From Pogostemon cablin (lineage: Eukaryota > Streptophyta > Magnoliopsida > Lamiales > Lamiaceae), in NCBI GenBank assembly GCA_023678885.1, contig CM043005.1:1932814-1996813 (forward strand): DNA of 64,000 nt, given 5' to 3'. This document shows positions 1-11,652 of the stretch, in pieces. The notes under the pieces were generated by a model. The model had not been told where the DNA came from and did not search any database. It worked only from the letters and a program-made list of their open reading frames with translations. Numbering within the stretch: the stretch's first letter is position 1; each line of letters starts with the position of its first letter. The position numbers and the translations under genes are program-made.

Positions 1-227
1 CTCCGTCCCCTTGATACATATTTATTTTTTCATTTTGGTCCGTTCCATTACAAAATATCCATTTCATTTTTTAGATTGATGTGATCACATATGGCCCCAC
101 ACTCAACACTAATACAACTACCTACTACACTTTAAAATATTATTTCTCTCACCTCAAAATACATTAAATTATCATACTCCTTAATCCATGTGCAAAAAAT
201 AAACGGATACATTTCAAGGGGACGGAG
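1..227. mobile_element. Stowaway-like MITE, cut by the window edge
   Basis: The left end begins CTCCGTCCCCTTGA and the right end reads as its inverted complement (TCAAGGGGACGGAG at 214-227). The interior is AT-rich and non-coding and has the phrases seen in the other MITEs here (ACCCACAC-type segment, 'aatccatgtgcaaa'). The terminal CTCCNTCC motif is typical of Tc1/mariner-derived Stowaway elements. The outermost bases and the TA target site on the left lie outside the window. Confidence 0.8.
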
Positions 228-1463
228 TGCTAAACATGTTCCTTTAGAAAATACTTATAATCTTACATGCAAGGTACTACAAGATTAAACCCTAATTTCT
301 TGACATGATTATCTAACTGGCTGTAGAAAATTTAGACATCCTAAATTTATTATTCTAATGATAAAGGTTGTATTAATTGGACAATCCCCTTTAATCATAA
401 TAGATAAAAAATAAATTCCTGCAGACACACAAGTAACATTTATAAACATATATTGATCAATCACATGAAATAATCGAGAACAATTACAAAACGAAGAATT
501 ATAAGTTTCAAATCCTAAACTTCAATAAAGGAATAAACATTCTATAGAAATCCAAAATCGTTATTTAGATCATCAAATAGATAAAATTCAAACCTTCAAC
601 ATCCTAAAATTATCCAAAGAAGGACTAGTCTATGTTTTTACAAGAAACACCCATGATTAGAGATGAAGTCTTATCCATAGGTCTATAATTCTAGAAGATA
701 AAGAAGAGAATAAGAAAAACCCTAGATCTATCGTGATTCTTTATTCTTTCCTCTGTCTAGATGAATCTACTCAATTCTCCATTTCAAATAGGTAAACAAT
801 CTCAAATCTTGAAGAGTGGTATGGCGGATTGATGATAGTAGAAGACGGATGTGTGTGATGGATTGAGAGATGGAAGGGTGTATTCTGATCGATGTTATGT
901 TTCTCACTGCATGAAAACCCTTTTATATGTTTAACCTCTTCAAGTTGGGTCTTTCTATGTCTTTCAAGTCCTATGTGCACTTATACACACTAGGGGGTGT
1001 AAAATAGTGAATGTGGGCAAAAACGACACCGAAATCGACTGCCATACACCCAACTCGACCACGTAACTCTAGCTAAGTTGGCTCATTTCCGACCATGAGA
1101 TGGAATAGGGCAATCTGAGTCAACTTTTTGTAAATGGTGGGATCCAACTCGGGTCGAGTTGGCTAACTCGACCTGGTCAACTTGGCTCGAGTTAGCTAAC
1201 TTGACTAGTACAAGTTGGCTTACACGACCTCATTGTTTGTGCATAACTTTTACATCTGAACTTCGATTCGAGTGATTCTTGCATTAAAACGATCATCTCT
1301 TCCATGACTTTTCAATCATATAAAGAAATCTGCATTAACCTCACTATATCTTTCCCAGAATTAATTTGTGTGACAAGCCACTTGATTTTCCCATCCGTTT
1401 CAACTCTGTTTTCCATCTATGCTCTTTTTCTTTTTGATTTCCACCTAAAACACAACAGAATAC
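228..1463 (-). mobile_element. Decayed Athila-type LTR fragment (element E)
   Basis: There is no coding sequence here. The order of landmarks matches the LTRs of elements D and B read in the same direction: a 'cttca-catccta' block, 'cccatgat', 'aaccctagat' near 720, a leader-like stretch, then 'gggtgtaaaa' near 993 followed by a cluster of CTCGACC/GGTCGAG motifs at 1050-1230. This is an architectural match, not close identity, so I read it as an old, diverged LTR of the same broad group in minus orientation. No PBS, purine tract or target-site duplication could be recognised. A short continuation may lie beyond the CACTA-like insertion at 1464-1844. Confidence 0.45.
1050..1230. repeat. CTCGACC / GGTCGAG motif cluster in LTR E
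   Basis: Copies and near-copies of ACTCGACC and its complement GGTCGAGT are packed into about 180 bp (for example 1053-1060 and 1152-1159). They sit at the same place in the LTR as the motif arrays of B and D, but with a different motif. Confidence 0.6.
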
Positions 1464-1844
1464 TACTACAAAAAAAAAGTATTTTTTAGTAACAGAATTT
1501 ACCAACGAAATTCAATCTGTTGGTAATTACCAATGGAATAGCAACAAAAATAATATTTTTGTTTTAGCAACTGAATGCCAACGGATTTATTCTCTATTTT
1601 ACCAGTGGAATACCAAGGGAATCATTACATAAATTACCAACGGAATTATTAGCAACTGATTAACAACGGAATTATTTACCAACGTAATTGACTTTTGTTG
1701 CTTAAAATTTACCATTTACCACTTTACCAACGGAATTTTACCAACAGATTCCGTTATTAATCCGTTGGTAAGCAAATTTAATAATGGAATTAAGGCTTTT
1801 ACCAACAGAATATTTCATTGGTAAAAAATAATTTTTTTGTAGTG
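1464..1844. mobile_element. CACTA-like non-autonomous element
   Basis: The ends are TACTACAAAAAAA on the left and TTTTTTTGTAGTG on the right, close to the CACTACAA terminus of CACTA (En/Spm) transposons. The whole interior is made of repeated copies of a TTACCAACGGAATT-like unit in both orientations, like the subterminal repeat blocks where CACTA transposases bind. There is no ORF. A clean 3-bp target duplication is not visible (TAC on the left, TGC on the right). It lies at the inner edge of LTR E. Confidence 0.65.
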
Positions 1845-1880
1845 TGCATCAAATGTACTTTTTCTCAAATATTATGCTAA

Positions 1881-2130
1881 TACTCCCTTCGTCCAGCGTT
1901 AACGTTAATGTTTGCTTTTTGCACAGAGATTAAGAGATATAATATTTTAATTTGTAGTGAGGTGAGAGAAATAATATTTAATGTAAAGTGCATAATTGTA
2001 TTAGTGTTGTGTGTGGACCCTACTGTAATAATTAATTATTTTGTGTGACCCAACATAACAAAAAAAGAAATGTAAACCTTAACTTGCAATAACCCAGAAT
2101 AAAATATGTAAACCTTAACACGGAACGGAT
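1881..2130. mobile_element. Degenerate Stowaway-like MITE
   Basis: The left end TACTCCCTTCGTCC and the right end ACACGGAACGGA are imperfect inverted repeats, extending inward as TTAACGTTAATGTTTGC against GTAAACCTTAAC. The interior is non-coding. Confidence 0.6.
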
Positions 2131-2613
2131 AAAACATATATAATGACAATTCTCACAAAAAAGATATTAAATCAGACTCTAAAATATGCTGATTTTAACA
2201 CTAACAAAACTTTTAATATAATAATTGATTAAATTAAATTAAAAGTACGATGCCAAAAAAAACTTTACTATATATAATTAGATACATATATATCACTTCA
2301 CCTACCCACCTACGCAACGTTTAAATTGACAACATTTTTGGTCGTAACTAAATATTGGTAAAGACCTGATATAATTTGAAATGAACCACTTTATTGATTA
2401 TAATTAACATATAAGAATGAAAATATTAAGACTTTCCCGTTGAATATTGATATGATCAATGAAGACAAATATGTAGCGCTCTGAGTAATTCCTACGTGAC
2501 ACCTTTTTAGTATGAGACCATTAACCTTTTGCTAATTAGATTAGTCTCTTTTTTCATCCCACAGTATGTTAGTGTATAAATTTTATTTTAAAAAGTACTT
2601 ATTTTAATTCATA

Positions 2614-2821
2614 TATTCCCTCCGTCTGTTTCTAAGTTGTCAATTTTGCTATTTTTAGCATCCGCTTCAAATGTATCAATTTTCCTTATTTAGTAAAAAA
2701 AATAAACAATATGGCACATCACTTCCCTCTAATACAAATACCCACTTTACATATAATAATAATACTCCTTAATCCACGTGCATAAAGTAAACGGATACCT
2801 TAGAACCGAACGGAGGGAGTA
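2614..2821. mobile_element. Stowaway-like MITE
   Basis: The element begins TATTCCCTCCGTCTG and ends CCGAACGGAGGGAGTA. The repeats continue inward (TTTCTAAG against CTTAGAA). It is about 208 bp, AT-rich and non-coding, and is bordered by TA-rich sequence as expected for this family. Confidence 0.85.
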
Positions 2822-2906
2822 GTATTTTTTTTCGATGAAAATGTCTATGGAAATATTAATGTTTGAATAAGAAAAATATTTTTTTATTTTAGAAAAATTA
2901 AGGGTA

Positions 2907-3136
2907 TACTTCCTCCATCTTATGCAATTGGTTGTTTTTACTTTTTACTTGTGGATTAAGGGGTATTATTAATTAATGTGTAGTGAGTAGTTGTATTTGT
3001 AGATGCATGCACCTCATATTTTAATTGTATTAGTGGGTGTGTATGGATCTCATGTGTGTAAAAAAGAAAATGAGTTTCTTTGGATGACACGTCCAAAATT
3101 AAAAAAAAAAACCATTTTCATGGAATGTAGGGAGTA
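2907..3136. mobile_element. Stowaway-like MITE
   Basis: The termini are TACTTCCTCCATCTTATG on the left and CATGGAATGTAGGGAGTA on the right, an imperfect inverted repeat of about 30 bp that includes a GGTTGTTTTT / AAAACC continuation. The interior is non-coding. Confidence 0.75.
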
Positions 3137-5796
3137 TATTTTATATTAAAATATATGACATTTAATAATAAAGAAACAACTTTTGATAGTCATCGAATCT
3201 TGGCGCACGGTACACCCAAAGACACGCAAGTTTAATATAATTTAAAAATATTACTTCATATCCTTTTAAGCTATCCAATGAATTTTTCGTATTATAGTTT
3301 AACCGGAGGATTACTATTATTCATCAATTAATATCACTTTATATAAAAAAAAAATTACAACTTCTTACCTAGCTCATATAAAACCCTCCACTCATTTTTT
3401 CACTATTTTTTTTTTAAAAAAACCAATATTTTTATAATAAATTAATTAGGTGTGTGGGACATGGTATTAATAGTCGCACTCAGTACTGAAGAATCTGTGG
3501 ATTTTTAAGAGAGGAGAGCATGTGATTTAATTAATTGGAGATGCCAAAGAAGATGACCTGTTTTTTTTAAATTAATTAAATAAATAGTTTATATTAAATT
3601 GGAGGGGTAGTATTCAGATATACGTATAGTTCATGTGGTCACATTTATATATTATTGTAATATTGTGTGATACCCGACAAAGATCAGCACTGAATGAGGT
3701 TTATATTATTATAACCAAACTGGTTATTATTATAATTACATTAATTTATTAACTATATTATTAAGGAGATCATTTAATGATTCATCTACTAAAATGGTTA
3801 ATTTCCTACAGCATATACACATATATTTGATCCAAAACTGGTCTGATCTTTGAAGATTTACTGTTTTCGATTCGTATCTCACACACTGACACTACATCTT
3901 GTATTTGATTCCTTTAAAAAAAAATTAATTAAATTAAACTAAATAAAATATCTGAGCATAGAGTATATATGTACACAGAAATGATATAGATTAACACGTT
4001 GGGTTCTTACGTAATTCACACATGACTAGCTGGTTTCTCATAAATTTAGGATATAATTTTTTTATGGGATTAATCTACTCTGCAAATGAGACAAATTTAA
4101 TTTCAAGGGAATTTTGGATGACCCAAATTACCCAAATTAGCACAAGTAGTATGTAAAAAAGGGTCACCATTAATTTATCATAGTATTTTATTTTTCTACT
4201 TTATTAATTATCATGTGTGTTGTATACTTTATTTTATATTTTAATGTAATTTTTTATTATATTTGTTTAAAATAGTTTTAGGTGTTACAATATTTATATA
4301 ATTAAAATATAATATTCAATTTTAAATAGATTCATAATTTAAATTATATATCTTTAAGTCTTGAATTTCTTTTCAATTTTAATTTTTATTTTCATTTGAA
4401 AAAAATCAATAGTAAAAAATTCATAATTAATTTTAAAAAAATTTCATTTATTAGACTAACTTTATTGAATATTTAATATTAAATTTTTATTGGTTGCAAT
4501 TCAAAGTAATTGTTAATAAAAATAATTATTCTCGCATAAAAAATCAATAATTATTACTGTTCAAGATAATTTAATTAATTAAATTATATTATAATATTTT
4601 TTCTAAATAAAAATTCATTTATATCATATGTTACTCAAAATCAATCCATACTGTATAAAAATGTAATTAAGAGATAATAATAACAATAATTTTATTTAAA
4701 TAAAAATCTAATACCATAATAAATATTTCTTTTGATCGATAAATGTTCATTATTACTATGGGTGAGCAGTAATAGAAATCGTAAAAACCAAACCGAATTA
4801 AGCATTTCGGTTCGATTAATGCAATACGTTCGGTTCAGTTCATGTGACTAATTTTTTTTACTTTTTAAGAATACTATAGTATTTTTAAGTAATAAATAAG
4901 ATAATATTTTTATAAATAAGAAACGTTAAGACATTATTTGTGTGAGATGATTTTACAATAAAAAAATTAATGTGAAACTTTGATTAAGACATTCATTATA
5001 TTAAAAAAAAGAGTTTTTTAGTAAATGAAAAGAGTAATAAATATAATAATAAATAGATATTTTATACATTTTATATGATATAAAAGAAAATAAATTAAAT
5101 AGATAATTATGAATTTAAGTGGATTAAAATTTCAAAAGTATATAAATTCTATTACTATCTTATATCATTTAGTTTGAAATTTAAAGATATGATATTTTAA
5201 AATAATTAAATAAATGAAATAAATTAGAAATTAGGACTTAAAGTTTATTTTTTTTATTTGTGAGGAGAACTTTGTAGACAGTATATAAATAGCAAAAATA
5301 ATTTCTTTAATATATTAATAAAGATATTAAATATATAAAAATTATTTATATGTTAACATTTATATGTACCATTCGAATGGGGTTACCATTTAGTATAGTA
5401 AAAGATTACTCTTCTTTGTAAGAGATTATTTCTTTTTTTTTGTATAATAGTAATGTTATCATTATGTATGAACTCTTTAGATTATAGTAGATATGTACCT
5501 TGGTTTGGAAGCAATGGTTTCGCCTCTATAAAAGGAGGATACAGAATCGAACTGATCATCGATTGTATGGTTTTGATTTTTGTTATGGAACAACCGATGA
5601 AGGTTCGAAACTTCGGTTTCCATTTTCTTTTATGTTAGTTTTTTTTATTCTCGAAATTTGTAAAAACTGCGAGTTTAGATTAGAACTGTCGATTCTAATG
5701 TCATGTCATCTAATCGTGTATCTTTAATGCTCAAGTAATTTGAATCGTAAATTGTGAATTAAAAAACTGTAGGTTTTGGTTGAACTGTTGATTGAT
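3137..5796. other. AT-rich intergenic stretch, no gene recognised
   Basis: There are many homopolymer and TA-rich runs and no credible ORF. The short ORFs at 5453-5727 resemble nothing I know. Around 4775-4850 there are AACCGAA / TTCGGTTCG motifs of a kind common at the ends of plant hAT-like small elements, but I could not find a matching opposite end. Two 'gggtNaccatt' phrases near 4160 and 5380 are in direct, not inverted, orientation. Confidence 0.5.
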
Positions 5797-6002
5797 TGTC
5801 TTGAAATTCACCTAAGTTTGTTGCGTGTTTTATGTGAATTTTCTCGTATTTTATGTTTCGTTTCGTGTCTTATTTCTCATTATTTTAGTATTTTTAGTTT
5901 TAGTTTTATTTTTGTGTTTTTATTGCATGAATATGTGATTATGTGATGCATCGGATATAAGAGAAGTGAAGTTAAAAATTAAATAAGGAGAAGCAGAGAA
6001 AA

Positions 6003-6178
6003 CACGGCCAACAGAGATTACACGAGCATCCTTGGCCGTGTTGATGAAGTAGACATTACAGTAAAAATACGGCCTCACCGTGGTCGTGTTTGACTTCCTG
6101 GGCATGTGAGAGGTTCAAATTGATATACAGTAAAAACACGGCCTCAATGTGGCCGTATTTGAGCTGTTGGCCGTGTGA
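6003..6178. repeat. CACGGCC / GGCCGTG array in LTR A
   Basis: Inverted heptamers are repeated: CACGGCC at 6003-6009 with GGCCGTG at 6034-6040, CACGGCC at 6137-6143 with GGCCGTA and GGCCGTG at 6151-6157 and 6169-6175, plus near-copies around 6070-6090. They are separated by a recurring ACAGTAAAAA phrase. The pairs could form hairpins in RNA. A related array lies at 11192-11355. Confidence 0.8.
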
Positions 6179-6430
6179 GAATGCAGGAATTATTTAAGTG
6201 GCTAATGAATTACTGCCACATCATCTAACTTCACATGGTCAAAATGAGAATTTTGTATTTCCTTGAAACCATTTGAGATAATGCAGCTGAGCCCAAAGAA
6301 TTATTGCCACGTCGTCAACATTACATTGATCCACTAATTAAACTTGGGCCAAATTTGGGCGTGTAAATTGGATATGCTGCCAACTAGCCTTTCACAAGAT
6401 GCCACGTGTCTGTAACCTAATTATCTTCTC

Positions 6431-6440
6431 ATATAAATAT
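6431..6440 (+). promoter_or_regulatory. TATA-like box in LTR A
   Basis: ATATAAATAT lies about 250 bp downstream of the repeat array and is followed by a leader-like pyrimidine-rich region, which is the expected place for the LTR promoter. Transcription is not demonstrated. Confidence 0.5.
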
Positions 6441-7649
6441 CTGGCATATGAAATTTGAGGGAGGATCATCATAGCAGCCGAAAATAGAGTCCCAATCCAA
6501 CACACACATCACCTACTCTTTTACTTATTTTTCACCTTCATTTTCAATCCATCTTCATTCCTTTCATCTTTGGTGTTAAAGACCTCAAGAATTCAAGAGC
6601 TAGAGGTGGAGATCAAGAAGAATAGAAGATTCTCTTCAAGAAATTGATAGGGAAGAATTTATTCATTTTGTATTTCTTTTGGATTTGAAACTATGAATAT
6701 TTGTAATGAATCATTTATGTGTTTTGTTGCTTTTATCATGTTAGGCTAATTCCTCTAGTGGGATTAGGGATATGAAGAGCATATTAGATTTATATTATCA
6801 TGTGAATTAAATTGGTTTTTGACTTAATTGATGTTGGTTTCTATTCATGGGCTTTAATTGTTTTGATGTTGTGATGGCATGGTTTGTTATTCATGAATGA
6901 TTATTGGTTTGATGGATTGTTGATCAAAGGATGATTTGTGATAATTAAAAGATATCATAATGTTCATGTGTATATTGCTTGGAGTGAGACGAAGACGAAC
7001 ACCCTCTTAAGTATTAGAAATGTATGAATAGACATCGAATTTAGGTTTGACCGAGAGGATATTTGAACTCGATGAGGGGAACCAATCAATTCGTTGGCTC
7101 TAGTACACAAAAAGGGAAAGTTAAATTCTAATTAGTACATTCTAAGGGAGAATTGGAAATTAATTAGTACCTAGATGGAAGAGGTTAATGTTGGGCTTTG
7201 ATCTTAAGTGCTTTTAGGAGTCTTTAGTGGATCAACAACCTTTGTAACTCGAGAGGGAGCTTAGGATATAATCGTGATCACCATTAATTTACATCAATTG
7301 AGTTGAATTCTCTTTGCATGATAATATGTTGAGAGTGTGCTTGGATGTTTCTAATCCCATGTTTTTCCATACTTGAACTTTAACACCTATTCTCCTTTAT
7401 TATTACTCATCTTTACTTGCCATTTCTCTTATTTGCTATTTTCTTTTCTTGTTACTTGTTTTAGTTGTTTATTTGATAATCAAACTCAAAACCCCTATCA
7501 TCCTTACAAAAGTGACATAAACATGAGCTCACGTATTTTATTAATCCAAACTTAACTCCTTTGTGGTTCGATAATTTTATTTATTGGGATATACTTTTAC
7601 AACGACCAAGTATTTTTGCTCGTGAGTAAAAAATATTCAAACAAGAAAT

Positions 7650-7667
7650 TGGCGTCGTTGTCGGGGA
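7650..7667 (+). other. Primer binding site of element A (tRNA-Asp type)
   Basis: TGGCGTCGTTGTCGGGGA closely matches the TGGCGCCGTTGCCGGGGA site used by Athila and related plant Ty3/gypsy elements, complementary to the 3' end of tRNA-Asp. The two differences are C to T changes. It lies six bases after the LTR end. Confidence 0.85.
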
Positions 7668-7791
7668 GTTTAACGGATTAAGTAGAATACTGTGTTATTG
7701 TTTTAGTTGTTCTTGATAAGGATACTTTTTATTTTATTTTATTTACTATTTTTGTTTGTGATCTCACTCTTTGAATTTTTGTAGGTGTTTT

Positions 7792-9595
7792 ATGATCACA
7801 AGATCTAAGAAAAATCAATCGATCATTTCTATGAATTTGGAGATAGAAAAAACCACACGACAAAGGAAACGAGAGAGACAAAAATCTAGAAAAGGAATAA
7901 AAATGAAGAATCAATGTGGAGACAATGTTAATCATGACCCACCTCAAGTTCCATTACAAGATCAAAGGGGGGTACAAGAAGGAGTTCAAGAGAATCAAGC
8001 GGCGATGTTTAGGAATTTCATTGCTCAAAACCAAGAATATATGCAATTGCTTGCCAATCAAGAAGCTCAAAGGATACTCCAACACCACATGTTCGTAGAA
8101 ATGTCCAAGAGATGGTTAAAATGTTCAATAACCAAGCTATGCAAGGAAATGTGCAAATACCTCAAGAGAGGCCAAGACGTAGAGCAATTTGGGATTACTT
8201 CCAACTGAGAGCCGTGCAAAACATGGTTCCTCGGTTCAAGCCAACAATTTTGAAATTAAGTCCGAATTGATCAACATGGTCAAAGCAAATCAGTTTGGGA
8301 AAGGTCATCTTGAAGATCCGAACGCTCATCTTGCTACTTTCTTGGAGATTGCAAATACCGTCAAGATGAATGGAGTGTCGGATGATGCTATTCGTATGAG
8401 GTTGTTTTCTTTTTCTTTAAGAGATAAGGCTAAAGTATGGTATAATACAATTCCATTGGGAAGTTGTAATACATGGGAAGATTTTGAGCAAAGGTTCTTA
8501 AACAAATACTTTCCTCCTTCAAAGACTCTCCAATTGAAAAGCCTTCATCATCCATCTATGAAGCATGGGAACGCTATAAAGAGATGCTAAGAAAATGTCC
8601 TCAACATGATTTTCATGAGAATCAACAAGTGGCTTTCTTTTATCAAGGGTTGAGTGAACAAAATCGGATACATGTAGATGCCTCATCCGGAGAGTCTATA
8701 TTTGGAGTGGATGCTATGAAAGCTATGGATATTTTTGAAAATATTGCAATGAATACTTATCAATGGCCTTCTGAGAGAGTAATGGGAGGTTATGCATTTG
8801 GTAAGGTAGCTCAAGTGGAAAGTGTTAATGAAGTGAAGAATGATGTGTTCCAAAGTGAAGGGATGAAAGAATTTAATGAGGGCATCCATGCTTTAACAAA
8901 GCAATTGAATTTGATCATTCAAGGAGTGAGTCAAGGGGGAAGTACAAGTGCTAACTCGAATGAGGAGAGCAATGTAATGAAAAGTGTAGAAGATGTTGCC
9001 TATTTAGATAGGAGAAATTATCAAGGAAATTTCCAACATCAAGAGAATTTTCAGGGTAATTATCCTTCTAATCAAGGTAATTCTCAAGGAAACTTTCAAG
9101 GTGGAAATTATCAAGGACAAGCTCGGGAAATTAATTTCAATCAATAAGATGGAGAGAGTAGAAAAATGAGAAATCATGAAAATCTTTCTTATTCTAATCC
9201 TAAAGCCACTGTTACATTTCCTCCAGGATTCGATCCGAGTGCTAAGCCGCCCAATAGAGAAGGTAAGTCATCATTGGAAGATGCATTGCTAGCATTCATG
9301 AAAGATACAAGGGCTTATATGGAAAAGAGATATGCTAAGCTTGAGGCTAGAATGGAGGAAAATGAAAAGAAATCCAACAATAGGATGAGAGCATTTGAGT
9401 ATCAAATGGGGCAAATTGCTTCTTCCTTGGGATCCCAACACCAACAAGGAAAATTCCCATCTACCACAAAAATAAATCCAAAAGAGCATTGCATGTGCAT
9501 AAAGGTGAAAGAAAATAGATTGGTTGAAGAAGAGTTTGTGGATTGTAAGGTGGATAAAGAGAAAGAAAGAAGCAAAAAGAGTAGAAATTGAGTTA
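7792..9595 (+). pseudogene. gag: Decayed Athila-like gag of element A
   Basis: The capsid-type polyprotein of element A is broken into at least four frames (7792-8208, 8189-8590, 8584-9147, 9166-9591). I place the start at ATG 7792, which opens MITRSKK and a very basic N-terminus. The retrotransposon gag domain is clear at 8260-8780: a FGKGHLEDPNAHLATFLEI block, then LFSFSLRDKAKVWYNTIP, a W-EDFEQRFLNKYFPP segment, and MLRKCPQHDFHENQQVAFFYQGL with HVDASSGES. An asparagine/glutamine/glycine-rich tail with GNYQGN-type repeats follows at 9010-9140, then FPPGFDPSAKPP and a coiled-coil-like stretch. No CCHC zinc knuckle is visible. Assembly of virus-like particles is the known role of the family; this copy cannot make the whole protein. 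Confidence 0.85.
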
Positions 9596-9845
9596 GAAGA
9601 AAAGAGGAAGAAGTGGATAGAAGAGCATGTACCTAAGTGAAAAAAGGCTAAGGAGGAAAAAGAAAAAGAAGAAAAATATGAATGTAATTATTGGAGAATT
9701 TCAATTACTCCTTATCTAATCCCCTACCCTCAAATATTGGTTAAAAAAGAAAAGATGGAGTAATTTCAAAAGTTCATTGAAACTTTGAGAAAGAAATATG
9801 AGGAGAGAAGGAAAGCGAAGCTAGTTGAAAAAATGAACCATTGCA

Positions 9846-10629
9846 TGAGGAGCCTTCTATGAAAGTTGGTGATTCGGGAAATTTTGTTATCCCTTGTGAA
9901 GTTGAAGGAAAGAACGTTGTTAATACATTGTGTGACTTGGGAGCTAGTGTGGATATTATGCCTCATTCTCTCTTTGAAGAATTGAATATTTGAGAGCTCA
10001 AGCCTTCCACTACATGCCTTCAAGTGGCGGATGGATCAACTATTAAGCCCTTAGGGATGGTGGAGGATGTAGTGGTTGAAGTAAAGAAGTTGATTTTACC
10101 GGTGGATTTAGTCATCTTGGGGATGAAAGTTGATCCTCAAACACCTATGATCTTGGGAAGACCATTCTTAGCTACGGGAAATGCTCATATTGATGTGAAA
10201 AGAGGAGAACTTTATTTGAGTTCAAATATGAAGAGTGTTACATTTTTATGTAATAAAGCAAGAAAGAAGGATGATTCTTACCTCAAGCCTCCAATCATAC
10301 ATCCGGATGATCTTCATGGATTTGAAAATTCTCACTCTTTTAAATCTTCTAAATCTCTTTTCCATGATTATATTGAAGATTTTAATCTTAATTTATCTTT
10401 GCTTGATATTTATAGGAATGAGGACTCGAACATCGAATGGAAGGTTGATAAGGGAGAATTTTATTGGCCTAATGGAGACGAAGCATTTCCATCTACAAGT
10501 CTTCCGGATGATTTGATGATTATAAGCAAGAATGGAGAAATCATATTGATGGAAAAGAAAAAAGCCAAAAAATTTCTCAAAGTGAAGATGAGGGAAGAAA
10601 AAGTGAAGGATCACTCTTTGGTCCCATGA
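9846..10629 (+). pseudogene. Aspartic protease region of element A, with pol missing after it
   Basis: A retropepsin-like segment reads VNTLCDLGASVDIMPHSLF at about 9915-9980, with the DLG variant of the catalytic triad seen in Athila/Tat proteases. After an in-frame stop near 9990 it continues from 10024 as LQVADGSTIKPLGMVEDV, LPVDLVIL and ILGRPFLATGNAHIDVKRGE. About 130 further residues of unfamiliar, acidic and lysine-rich sequence end at a stop at 10627-10629. The conserved post-coding block begins 17 bp later. There is no reverse transcriptase, RNase H or integrase, so this family would have depended on proteins from another element. Confidence 0.8.
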
Positions 10630-10646
10630 TCTTGCACTTCGTCTAG

Positions 10647-10690
10647 CTTGAAGATGTTAAACTCAGCGCTTAATGGGAGGCAACCAATTC
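10647..10690 (+). other. Conserved post-coding block of element A
   Basis: The block reads GATGTTAAACTCAGCGCTT then TGGGAGGCAACC, directly after the last stop codon. The same block follows the coding remains of element B (36398-36429, minus) and both F internals (43663-43703 and 48602-48645), although the surrounding sequence differs. Its function is unknown; a packaging or RNA-processing signal is one possibility. Confidence 0.75.
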
Positions 10691-10900
10691 TTTTAATTTT
10701 GTTGAATAAGTTCTCTGCCCTGAGCTCTTGATTGTTTGTTTTTATATTGTGTTATCTTCTTTTGTTCGTTGTTAGCCTTTGATGTTGGTGGATGTCGGTG
10801 TGCATGAGGCGTAATTAGATTGCGAGAAGCGCTATGTAGATGCTTCATGAGGTAAGTTCACTACTTTCTTTCAAATTTAATTTTTAGCCTAGACTTAAAT

Positions 10901-10916
10901 TAAGTTTGGGGGGAGG
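10901..10916 (+). other. Internal polypurine tract of element A
   Basis: TAAGTTTGGGGGGAGG is followed by TAG. Equivalent tracts lie at the same place, shortly after the post-coding block, in B and in both F internals. No LTR start can be recognised directly after it, so it looks like an internal rather than the terminal purine tract. Confidence 0.6.
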
Positions 10917-11191
10917 TAGTCGTAGTGGCACGTACTTGTCATTTACATCGGCTTACACTTATTATCTTGGTTCGTTGTTTTAGCTTGTTTGTTGCTTGTG
11001 TTGTCTTGTTTTTGTGTTTTTCTTATTAGTGTTGTTCTTTGTTATTTATTTTGTATCTTGTTGTGTTGGTTGTTTGGTCAAGTTGTAACTTTGTGCTTGA
11101 AGTGTGGTGTAAAAATATTGGTATATTTGGTAATTTGAAAAAAACAGGGTATGGAAATTTTTTAGTAAAAAGAGCAGGGGAAGCTGTTGAA

Positions 11192-11355
11192 ACACGACTT
11201 TATGATTTAACACGGCCATGGGAGGTCGTATTGGAGTTTCTGATGGTTGTACAGGAGAAACACGACCATTACTAGGCCGTGTTTGATGAAGAGACCGTGT
11301 TAACAGGAAAAACACGTCCTCCATCAGGGCATGCTTCTTAAGGAAGCCGTGTGAG
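11192..11355. repeat. CACGGCC / GGCCGTG array in the 3' region of element A
   Basis: Motifs include CACGGCC at 11211-11217, GGTCGTA at 11224-11230, CACGACC near 11261, GGCCGTG near 11275, and GCCGTGTGAG near 11346. The order and linking phrases (GTTTGATGAAG, AACAGGAAAAACACG) parallel the LTR array at 6003-6178. Confidence 0.75.
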
Positions 11356-11641
11356 TTAATAAATTCAGGTACAACTCTTATTTCTCTCTCCTTTCATTTA
11401 ATAATCCTTTATCTCTCACTTTATTCTCAAACACTACTCACGTTGTTACTCCCTAACCCACAACTCATCACTACTTCTCATCACCTACACTCACGGCGGC
11501 CACAATCATCATCTTCTTCACACCCCATTTCTCACTTACTACACTACACTCTACACACACGGGTGCTCTCACACACACTCCACATTCTATATCTATACTT
11601 GTGAGAATTCTCAAGATACTCAAGGCATTAATTTGAAGCAA

Positions 11642-11652
11642 GCAAGGTATGA
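11642..11652 (+). promoter_or_regulatory. Splice-donor-like site in element A
   Basis: CAAG|GTATGA follows the repeat array and leader-like region. A donor-like AAG|GTATGT lies in the equivalent place in element B (35421/35420, minus). Splicing is inferred from position and consensus only. Confidence 0.4.

Larger units (their letters stand above)
5797..7643 (+). repeat. 5' LTR of Athila-like element A
   Basis: The 3' boundary is well placed: it ends TCAAACA, followed by a six-base spacer and then the PBS. A second, diverged copy of the last 500 bp lies inverted at 33534-34033 and ends at the same point (TCAGACA), which confirms the edge. The 5' boundary is a guess from length and from a 'tctcgtattttatg' phrase resembling the start of the F-family LTRs. 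The LTR holds a CACGGCC array (6003-6178), a TATA-like ATATAAATAT at 6431 and a pyrimidine-rich leader. No matching 3' LTR was found. Confidence 0.65.

Noticed and set aside
771..980. Minus-strand ORF of 69 codons
   Set aside because: It lies in a decayed LTR, has no domain and no conserved neighbour; a chance ORF.
4150..5410. Possible terminal repeats 'gggtcaccatt' and 'ggggttaccatt'
   Set aside because: They are in direct, not inverted, orientation and no transposon structure lies between them.
5453..5727. Overlapping ORFs of 61 and 75 codons on the plus strand
   Set aside because: Two overlapping frames with no recognisable content in AT-rich DNA; no splice or promoter context.
6003..6178. 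Spaced short repeats considered as a CRISPR array
   Set aside because: Motifs are only seven to eight bases, face each other, and sit in a plant LTR.
10901..10930. Internal purine tract of A taken as the true 3' end of the element
   Set aside because: No LTR start follows that matches the 5' LTR sequence, and the same tract lies internally in B and F, which have a second tract before their 3' LTRs.
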